Assembly (NCBI GenBank): GCA_016293155.1
Contig: JAEDEU010000009.1
Span: forward strand, 1-28,896
Reading direction: 5' to 3'
From: Clostridiaceae bacterium
GTDB lineage: Bacteria > Bacillota > Clostridia > Oscillospirales > Butyricicoccaceae
Length of the DNA stretch: 28,896 nucleotides
Shown: positions 23,976-28,896 of the stretch, piece by piece
Position numbering within the stretch: position 1 is the first letter of the stretch
Layout: every line of letters starts with the position of its first letter
Translations under genes and position numbers: made by a program
Notes under the pieces: model-generated
Told to the model about the DNA's origin: nothing
The model's input: only the letters and a program-made list of their open reading frames with translations
The model's database searches: none

Positions 23976-24851
23976 TTACTCGATGTTCTGAATCTGCTCG
24001 CGGATCTTTTCGATTTCGCCCTTGAGATCCACAACGATGCGTGCCAGCTCGAAGTCATTCGCCTTGGAGCCGATGGTGTTTGCCTCGCGGTTCATCTCCT
24101 GTACGAGGAAGTCCAGCTTGCGGCCGATCGGCTTGTCCTCATCCGCCATCTTGCGGAACTGATCCACATGGCTGCGCAGGCGCACGGTTTCCTCCGCCAC
24201 TGCAATGCGGTCGGCATAGATCGCCGCCTCGGTCAGAATGCGCTGCGGATCAATCGAAACCTCCGCCAGCACCTCATTCATGCGGGCAGTTAGCTTGGCG
24301 CGGTATTCCTCCACGCACTGCGGGGAGCGCTCCTCAACCTGACCGACTAGCGTCAGGATCGTATCACAGCGTCCCAGCACATCCTCGCGCAGCTTTGCGC
24401 CCTCGCGTGCGCGCATCGTGCAAAACTCCTCTGCCGCCGCATTCAGCACGCTGAGCACGTCCGCCTTGACTTCCTCGACATCCGGCTCCTGCTTCTGCGC
24501 CAGAAAGACATCCGGCATCTTTGCCACGCTCATCGTGGTGATATCATCCGGCAGTCCGCTGGTGTCACGGATCTGCTTCAGCGCCGCGATATATGCCTGC
24601 ACCAGCTGCTCATTGACCACGACGGTCACATCGCCTGCACGCGATGCATCGATGGAAATATATACATCCGTCTTGCCGCGGGAAATCACATTGCTGACAG
24701 CGCTCTTGGCTGCCTCCTCCAAAAAGCCATAGACACGCGGCACCTTTACATTGCAGTCAAGATACCGGTGATTGACCGAGCGGATTTCCACGGTAATATC
24801 ACGGTCGTGCAGCGTCATGCGTGCGCGTCCGTATCCGGTCATGCTCTTCAC
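23976..24851 (-). CDS. yicC: YicC family endoribonuclease-like protein
   Basis: A 291-residue YicC protein. The N-terminus KSMTGYGRA and the C-terminal half LDFLVQEMNREANTIGSKAND (split into QEMNRE and TIGSKA signature pieces) define the family. E. coli YicC is an RNase that affects small RNA stability; B. subtilis YloC is the equivalent. The start is GTG at 24849-24851 with GGAGGG six bases upstream; the longer in-frame version would begin in the leader hairpin. It is the first gene of the 16-gene array and is driven by the promoter at 24926-24955. Confidence 0.94.
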   Translation of the reverse strand: MKSMTGYGRARMTLHDRDITVEIRSVNHRYLDCNVKVPRVYGFLEEAAKSAVSNVISRGKTDVYISIDASRAGDVTVVVNEQLVQAYIAALKQIRDTSGLPDDITTMSVAKMPDVFLAQKQEPDVEEVKADVLSVLNAAAEEFCTMRAREGAKLREDVLGRCDTILTLVGQVEERSPQCVEEYRAKLTARMNEVLAEVSIDPQRILTEAAIYADRIAVAEETVRLRSHVDQFRKMADEDKPIGRKLDFLVQEMNREANTIGSKANDFELARIVVDLKGEIEKIREQIQNIE

Positions 24852-24874
24852 AAAAATCCCTCCAGAAACAAAGT

Positions 24875-24918
24875 TCAAAAACCCTTTTCTTCGCCGTTTC
24901 CGCGCTCTCAAAAGGGTT
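24875..24918 (-). other. Hairpin at the 5' end of the yicC leader
   Basis: Nine-base arms AACCCTTTT (24880-24888) and AAAAGGGTT (24910-24918) enclose a GC-rich 21-base loop, followed on the minus strand by TTTTTGAAC. With the start site predicted near 24919, the transcript would begin with this terminator-like hairpin. It may be an attenuator, a stability element, or the real terminator for the operon upstream. Confidence 0.6.
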
Positions 24919-24925
24919 CTTTTCC

Positions 24926-24955
24926 ATTATAACTGCCCGCATCCTTTTCTGTAAA
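24926..24955 (-). promoter_or_regulatory. Sigma-A promoter of the yicC operon
   Basis: On the minus strand TTTACA (24950-24955) is followed after 18 bases by TATAAT (24926-24931). It is the only good promoter I find for the array that ends at 9887. Its -35 and spacer lie within the hairpin at 24935-24967. Confidence 0.75.
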
Positions 24956-24967
24956 TGGGATGCGGGC
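24935..24967 (-). terminator. Hairpin after the DUF5685 unit, overlapping the yicC promoter
   Basis: Perfect ten-base arms GCCCGCATCC and GGATGCGGGC (24935-24944, 24958-24967) with a 13-base loop, starting five bases after the stop of the membrane-protein gene. The minus-strand continuation (AGTTATAAT) has no proper T tract, so termination may be incomplete. Confidence 0.55.
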
Positions 24968-24972
24968 AATTT

Positions 24973-25470
24973 TCATGAAATTCTAACAATAAAATATGAA
25001 ATCAGCTTGGAAAAAACAACATCATACACAACGAAAATGATGTCAATCAGAAGCACTGCCAGCGGCAGCACTCCGGCGAGCACGTCCGGAACAAGATTCA
25101 GAATCTGAGCCGAAAAGCGCAGCAGCAGTGCGGAAAGCACCGTACAAAATGCCAGCTTGGGAAGCCACTGCGTCCAGCCGTGCAGATGCCGTTCCACCAG
25201 ATTTTTCACCAGCGCATACGGTCCGAAAAACGCCGCAAACAGCAGTGCGGCGGTCTTTGACGGAACAATCAGCAGCGCAAGCACAGAGGTTGCAATCCAG
25301 GTCAGTGCAGCCGTGCCGATGCCGAGCCGCACCACAGCAATCGCCGTGACCACACCGGCAGCTGCCGCCATGCCGACCTTCATCACCGGAAGCACAGAGG
25401 AAATCAAAAGAATCCCCACACCCAGCGCGGTCAGCAGTCCGCCCAGTGCAATTCGATTCTGCTTCATCAT
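24973..25470 (-). CDS. Small polytopic membrane protein of unknown function
   Basis: About 165 residues with four or five hydrophobic helices (roughly 8-30, 35-55, 58-85, 105-125, 135-160) and few charged residues. The N-terminus (ALGGLLTALGVGILL) and the loop after the third helix (YALVKNLVER) recall ECF-transporter S components or DUF2232-like proteins, but I cannot assign a family. The stop of the J-domain gene and an ATG overlap (TGATGATG, 25465-25472); starts at 25470, 25467 or GTG 25476 are all possible. It is the third gene of the DUF5685 unit. Confidence 0.72.
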   Translation of the reverse strand: MMKQNRIALGGLLTALGVGILLISSVLPVMKVGMAAAAGVVTAIAVVRLGIGTAALTWIATSVLALLIVPSKTAALLFAAFFGPYALVKNLVERHLHGWTQWLPKLAFCTVLSALLLRFSAQILNLVPDVLAGVLPLAVLLIDIIFVVYDVVFSKLISYFIVRIS

Positions 25471-26114
25471 CAGCACCCGCCGCCCAGACAGTCACACATA
25501 CAGTTGAGGCACATCATCTGTGCACAGCAGTCGCAGGCATCGCTGCCCTGCATCGGACGATAGCCGCCGTACTGTCCGTTTGCCGCCATCATCTGCTGGG
25601 TTCTGCGGTATTCCATCTGATTCGGGTTCATTTCCACCGCAGTGTTGATCTCCTGCATTGCCTCATCGAACCAGCCCTTGCGGTAGCAGACATTGCCGCG
25701 CAGGAAGTGCCATTCTGCATCGTGGTTGGACACGCGGGAGAGCAGCTCCTCCGCCATGCCGATGTTTCCCACGTTCAGCGCATTGCGCACCTGATTATAG
25801 ATGGACGCATTCGTGCCGCTGTACGCATTGCCATAGGCATGATTCTGATAGCCGCCTTGAAAGCCGCCATAATAATTTCCGCCGTGACCGGCACCTCCAT
25901 TGCTCTGTCCACCGGACGAACCGCCGTTTTTCCGCTGCTTGGTGACCATATCGTATGCTTCGTTGATCTCCTGCATCTTTTCCTTTGCGAGATCCGCAAG
26001 CGGATTGTTCACATAATTGTCCGGGTGGTATTTCCGCGCCAGCTCACGATATGCCTTCTTAATCTCATCATCGGACGCAGAGGGGGATACGCCGAGAACT
26101 TTATATGGATCCAT
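25470..26114 (-). CDS. J-domain protein with TPR-like region and cysteine-rich tail
   Basis: A 214-residue co-chaperone-like protein, not full-length DnaJ. Residues 1-62 are a J domain with the Hsp70-stimulating motif H30-P31-D32. A Gly/Asn/Tyr-rich linker follows (63-98), then a helical TPR-like region (about 104-175, with VRNALNVGNIGMAEELL and WHFLRGNVCYRKGWFDEA). The last 24 residues contain eight cysteines (C-D-C-C, C-x-x-C-x-C-x-C, terminal G-G-G-C). There is no DnaJ zinc-finger or substrate-binding domain. I infer that it brings DnaK to a specific client, perhaps its neighbours, and that the tail binds metal or is thiol-reactive. The start overlaps the DUF5685 stop by 14 bases; GGAGG lies 11 bases upstream. 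Confidence 0.9.
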   Translation of the reverse strand: MDPYKVLGVSPSASDDEIKKAYRELARKYHPDNYVNNPLADLAKEKMQEINEAYDMVTKQRKNGGSSGGQSNGGAGHGGNYYGGFQGGYQNHAYGNAYSGTNASIYNQVRNALNVGNIGMAEELLSRVSNHDAEWHFLRGNVCYRKGWFDEAMQEINTAVEMNPNQMEYRRTQQMMAANGQYGGYRPMQGSDACDCCAQMMCLNCMCDCLGGGC

Positions 26115-26985
26115 GCCTGTTTTTTCCTCCGTTATTATGATAAGTCCCGTCCAGTACCTGATATGTCACAGCAGGCAGTCCCTGACACAGAACATTTTCT
26201 ATGATGCCGCCGTCCCGTTCCGGGTCCAGCAGAAGATATGCATGATAGCTTGCGGCAAGCGACTGAAGCAGGGTATGCTCCAGCTGCGGACGAACCGTTT
26301 GAATATCCGGTTCGGAAAGCGCAAACCGCAGACGAATCGGATTATAGCTTCCGGACGCAAAATCATCCTTCAAATCATCACACGCGTCGATCAGATAAAT
26401 CCATCTGCCGATGTGATAAAACAGCTCCTCCAGCACGCGCCGCCGGATTCCAGTCTGCTCCGGCACCGCCGCACGAAGCAGCCGCGCAAAGGTATCCGCC
26501 GGGCGGTCAAGCGAGGCAGCCTGCTCCCGCTCCAGCACAGCAAGCTCAGAAAGGCACTGCCCTGCCGTGCGGTCAAATTCCGGTGCATCCTGTACCGCCC
26601 TGCGATAGCCCCGGCGATACAGCCTGCGCAGGATACGCGCTCCCAGCCGTTTGATGCCGCGCTCATCCGCAATGGTATCCGACAATTTATGGCAGGTCAG
26701 GATAACGCTGACCGCCGCCGCATGAGAAAGCCCCTCGCTGCCGCACACACATGCGCGCTTGCGCAGGGGATGCACGATGCATCGTTTGCGGCAGACCGTG
26801 CCTCCGTCGGCTTCGCAGGACATCAGCACCAGCGCCAGATAAGCGCAGTCATAGCTCAGTGCCAGTGTATGCAGAAAACCGTATTTTCTTGCAATCTCAT
26901 GGCACAGGCCGCAGTAAACCGAGCGAAAACGGTCATATTCCCGCATTTTTAGCTCGTCCCGAAACGGTCTGACAAATCCAAACAT
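26101..26985 (-). CDS. DUF5685 family protein
   Basis: A 294-residue, mainly helical protein of unknown function. The N-terminus MFGFVRPFRDELKMREYDRF with VYCGLC (Cys25, Cys28) marks DUF5685. Cysteines continue at 47, 57, 65, 69, 79, 81 and 98. Two Asp-rich helices stand out: LSDTIADE (102-108) and IDACDDLKDD (199-208) followed by Y-N-P. Their spacing of about 97 residues and helical setting resemble the two metal-binding motifs of all-alpha isoprenoid synthases; this is my inference, not an established assignment. GGAGG precedes the ATG. It is the first gene of a three-gene unit with the J-domain and membrane proteins. Confidence 0.85.
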   Translation of the reverse strand: MFGFVRPFRDELKMREYDRFRSVYCGLCHEIARKYGFLHTLALSYDCAYLALVLMSCEADGGTVCRKRCIVHPLRKRACVCGSEGLSHAAAVSVILTCHKLSDTIADERGIKRLGARILRRLYRRGYRRAVQDAPEFDRTAGQCLSELAVLEREQAASLDRPADTFARLLRAAVPEQTGIRRRVLEELFYHIGRWIYLIDACDDLKDDFASGSYNPIRLRFALSEPDIQTVRPQLEHTLLQSLAASYHAYLLLDPERDGGIIENVLCQGLPAVTYQVLDGTYHNNGGKNRHGSI

Positions 26986-27002
26986 GCGAAACCTCCATTA
27001 CA

Positions 27003-27039
27003 ACAGTATTATTTTACTGTATTTGACACCAAAAAACAA
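27003..27039 (-). promoter_or_regulatory. Promoter of the DUF5685 unit with an overlapping palindrome
   Basis: On the minus strand TTGTTT (27034-27039) is followed after 17 bases by TAAAAT (27011-27016). A perfect inverted repeat, ACAGTATTATTTTACTGT (27003-27020), covers the -10 and the predicted start. It could be an operator. Confidence 0.55.
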
Positions 27040-27206
27040 GGCTGACACCTGCACGGATTGGTTGTTTCAAAAAATATTTACAAATCCGACAAAAGCAGTC
27101 CGCCTGATGGTTTTCTGTCGTGTACAAAGCCGCCATTCCGAGTTTGCAGACGGAAAACACGCGGTGTTTCCATTCCTGCCGGACACAGAACATATTCTTT
27201 TCTGAA
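27040..27206. other. Intergenic core between two divergent units
   Basis: The full gap 26986-27294 holds the DUF5685 promoter on one side and the glycosyltransferase promoter on the other. In the middle I see no coding frame of good quality; an imperfect inverted repeat around GGAAAACAC/GGTGTTTCC (near 27150-27170) is the only structure noted. Confidence 0.4.
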
Positions 27207-27255
27207 TGTATTATGATTTTTTATCATTTACAGAACCACTGCGGCATGTTATGGT
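27207..27255 (+). promoter_or_regulatory. Promoter of the glycosyltransferase-MarR gene with candidate operator
   Basis: TTTACA (27227-27232) is followed after 17 bases by TATGGT (27250-27255). The palindrome ATGATTTTTTATCAT (27213-27227), flanked by TGTA (27207-27210) and TACA (27229-27232), runs into the -35. An AT-rich palindrome of this size at the -35 fits a MarR-type operator, but binding is inferred. Confidence 0.5.
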
Positions 27256-27294
27256 ATAGCAAAACGGAATTTTATTTGCAAAAGGAGTGTTCGT

Positions 27295-28611
27295 GTGAAT
27301 CCGACCGTCAGCATTATCGTACCCGTATACAATGCCGCAAAGCAGCTGGACCGCTGCATCAGCAGTATTTTAAATCAAGAATATTCCGATTTTGAGCTTC
27401 TGCTCATCGACGACGGAAGTCAGGATTCCTCCGGCGGCATCTGCGACCGGTATGCCGAGCAGGACTCCCGCGTCACCGTGGTGCACAAGGAAAACAGCGG
27501 TGTATCCGATTCCCGCAACCTCGGCATCCGCATGGCGCGCGGCACCTATCTTCAGTTTCTGGACAGCGATGACTGGATCACGCCGGATGCCACCAACCTG
27601 CTGGTGCGCGCGGCGGAAGAGCATCACTGTGATCTGGTGATTTCGGATTTTTACCGCGTCATCGGAAAGCGCGTTTCCCGCAAGGGCGGCATTGACGAGG
27701 ATACCGTTCTGAGCCGCGAGGAATTTGCATCCTATATGATGGAAAATCCCGCAGATTTTTACTATGGTGTCCTCTGGAACAAGCTCTATCGCCGCGAAAT
27801 CGTGCAAGCACACCAGCTGCACATGGACAAAAACATCAGCTGGTGCGAGGATTTTATGTTTAATCTGGAATATATTCGCTACGCCGAGACCTTTTATGCC
27901 CTCCAGGTGCCGATTTACTACTATGTAAAAACAAAGGGCTCGCTTGCCACCAAGAGCATGGGACTTGCCAGAATGATTAAGATGAAGCTCTCCGTGTTTG
28001 AATGCTACAACCGGTTTTATCAGTCCGTCTTTGACGAGGAGGAATATGAAAAGAGCCGATTGAAGGTATACCGTTTTCTGATCGACACGGCGGATGACGG
28101 CACGGTTCCGCCGCTGATGCTTCCGGGCACCAAAAAGCTCGGGGATGAGCGCACCTCCGCCGATCCGGATTCTCTGGATGGTGACAGCTTTTTTGCAGAG
28201 TCCGTGCGCAACCGCAAGCTGTTGGAATACTATGTCGAACCGGTCGCACTGAAATATGATCTGGCACTCACGGATACGATGCTGCTGCTGTATCTCACCG
28301 AGTTTACGCAGACCGAGAGCATGAAAAAGCTGTCGGATTACACCAACATTCCCCGCAGCAATCTGATCCTTGCCCTTCAGAAGCTGACCTCCAGAGGCTT
28401 TGTTCGTTCAGAGGATATCCGCGAGAACGAGACCGAGCGGCAGCTGCAGTTCTCCTTTCCGGACGCTGCACAGGCGATTCTCTCCGACCTGGCCACCGCA
28501 CAGCGCGATTACGAGCAGGCACGAACGGCAGATCTTTCCGAGGAGGAGCTTGCGCAGTACATTCACCTCTCCTCCAAGATCAAGCACAATACGCTGAAAA
28601 TTCTGCACTGA
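27295..28611 (+). CDS. Family-2 glycosyltransferase fused to a MarR-like winged-helix domain
   Basis: A 438-residue single frame with two domains. Residues 1 to about 250 are a GT-A family-2 glycosyltransferase: SIIVPVYNAA (6-15), IDDGS with the nucleotide-binding Asp39-Asp40, NSGVSDSRNLG (67-77), the metal-binding DSDD (90-93), WNKLYRR (161-167) and WCEDFMF (183-189) with the probable catalytic base. Residues about 300-438 follow the MarR pattern: an N-terminal helix, LTDTMLLLYL (325-334), a helix-turn-helix (KKLSDYTNIPRSNLILALQKL, 344-364), the wing SRGFVRSEDIRENETERQLQF, and two C-terminal dimerisation helices. No membrane helix is present. Start GTG with AAAGGAG. No other surface-sugar genes are nearby. 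The sugar, acceptor and DNA target are unknown. Confidence 0.88.
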   Translation: MNPTVSIIVPVYNAAKQLDRCISSILNQEYSDFELLLIDDGSQDSSGGICDRYAEQDSRVTVVHKENSGVSDSRNLGIRMARGTYLQFLDSDDWITPDATNLLVRAAEEHHCDLVISDFYRVIGKRVSRKGGIDEDTVLSREEFASYMMENPADFYYGVLWNKLYRREIVQAHQLHMDKNISWCEDFMFNLEYIRYAETFYALQVPIYYYVKTKGSLATKSMGLARMIKMKLSVFECYNRFYQSVFDEEEYEKSRLKVYRFLIDTADDGTVPPLMLPGTKKLGDERTSADPDSLDGDSFFAESVRNRKLLEYYVEPVALKYDLALTDTMLLLYLTEFTQTESMKKLSDYTNIPRSNLILALQKLTSRGFVRSEDIRENETERQLQFSFPDAAQAILSDLATAQRDYEQARTADLSEEELAQYIHLSSKIKHNTLKILH

Positions 28612-28616
28612 CAGCA

Positions 28617-28652
28617 AACAGCGCACCGGTATCCGCCGATGCGCTGTTTTTA
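28617..28652 (+). terminator. Intrinsic terminator after the glycosyltransferase-MarR gene
   Basis: Perfect nine-base arms AACAGCGCA (28617-28625) and TGCGCTGTT (28640-28648) with a 14-base loop, then TTT. It may also serve the convergent minus-strand gene, though the T tract on that side is short. Confidence 0.85.
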
Positions 28653-28657
28653 CGTTC

Positions 28658-28896
28658 TCATTCCACCCGTGCCAAAGCCGGAATCGGACGATGCTTTGCG
28701 GAAAATTCGGTGATATCCATGCGGATCACGTGAACCGCAGATACCAGTCGATCGTTAAAAGAAAATTCCTTTCCCGTCTGCGTCTGCATCAGGATGGACA
28801 TTCCCTTCTTTTTCTCCTCGACATCCTCTACCACCACAGCGGTTCCCTTTCCCATGACGCAGGAATAGCTGGTGCCGTACTGGCAGGCGACATCCC
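28658..28896 (-). CDS. Pyridoxamine 5'-phosphate oxidase-like flavin-binding protein, C-terminal part
   Basis: The frame runs off the right edge, so the 5' end is missing; 79 codons including the stop are visible. The visible part, with CQYGTSYSCVMGKGTAVVVE, then EEKKKGMSILM, and FSFNDRLVSAVHVIRMDI, fits the FMN-binding split-barrel proteins of the PNPOx/NimA-like group, in which the EEK...L segment follows the strand GKG-A. The ending EFSAKHRP is also typical of this group. The group binds flavin and includes nitroimidazole-resistance-like and uncharacterised reductases; the exact reaction cannot be told. It converges on the terminator of the glycosyltransferase gene. Confidence 0.82.
   Translation of the reverse strand, partial: DVACQYGTSYSCVMGKGTAVVVEDVEEKKKGMSILMQTQTGKEFSFNDRLVSAVHVIRMDITEFSAKHRPIPALARVE

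Noticed and set aside
26984..27395. Plus-strand frames across the gap before the glycosyltransferase gene
   Set aside because: They cross the promoters and the start of the real gene, lack an RBS and have Cys/His/Phe-rich translations typical of non-coding DNA.
27295..28611. The fusion as an artefact of a frameshift joining two genes
   Set aside because: The frame is continuous, the linker (about 250-300) has normal codon use, and there is no RBS or start codon arrangement at the domain junction that suggests two former genes.
1..28896. Mobile element, prophage, CRISPR array, tRNA or rRNA genes
   Set aside because: No transposase, integrase, terminal repeats, regularly spaced repeats or tRNA-like cloverleaf was recognised; the gene order is an old conserved cluster.

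Overview
The window looks like a chromosomal housekeeping segment from a low-abundance-of-mobile-DNA member of the Clostridia, most likely Oscillospirales (Ruminococcaceae/Butyricicoccaceae type). The evidence is gene content and order: yicC-remA-gmk-rpoZ-coaBC-priA-def-fmt-(yugP)-rsmB-rlmN-stp-prkC-rsgA-thiN matches the Bacillus subtilis yloC-to-thiN cluster, and secDF, nrdR, DUF421/DUF4363 and DUF5685 genes are typical of this class. Almost every gene lies on the minus strand. I see no tRNA, rRNA, CRISPR array, insertion sequence or prophage gene. The taxonomic call is by gene content only.

Layout. 1-1,021: the tail of a DUF421 membrane protein translationally coupled to a DUF4363 protein (+), converging on nrdR (-) through a shared terminator. 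1,094-2,200: a two-gene regulatory module, an XRE repressor overlapping a DUF3169 membrane protein, driven by a strong promoter covered by three 18-bp palindromes that I read as its operators. 2,250-6,783: an acyltransferase-3 membrane enzyme, a TIM-barrel sugar isomerase, and secD-secF with their own promoter. 6,801-9,680: purB and an aspartate aminotransferase, each with a well-matched sigma-A promoter. 9,887-24,956: a roughly 15-kb, 16-gene operon-like array for coenzyme A, translation initiation and maturation, ribosome assembly, replication restart and Ser/Thr signalling, with overlapping or closely spaced genes and one good promoter in front of yicC. 24,973-27,040: a three-gene unit (DUF5685, J-domain protein with a cysteine-rich tail, small polytopic membrane protein). 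27,207-28,652: a divergent gene encoding a family-2 glycosyltransferase fused to a MarR-like DNA-binding domain. 28,658-28,896: the C-terminal end of a pyridoxamine-phosphate-oxidase-like flavoprotein cut by the window edge.

How they work together. The long operon ties supply of GMP/GDP (gmk), pantothenate-to-CoA (coaBC), thiamine diphosphate (thiN), RNA polymerase omega, PriA, initiator-Met processing (fmt/def), rRNA methylation (rsmB/rlmN) and 30S maturation (rsgA) to the PrkC/Stp kinase-phosphatase pair. The rpe gene that usually sits between rsgA and thiN in Bacillus is absent; rsgA and thiN overlap instead.

The items most worth a second look are the glycosyltransferase-MarR fusion and the candidate operator at its promoter, the DUF5685/J-domain/membrane-protein unit (DUF5685 carries two Asp-rich helices like an all-alpha isoprenoid synthase plus many cysteines, and its partner J-protein has eight cysteines in its tail), the XRE operator array, and a PrkC whose catalytic HRD motif reads HQD.
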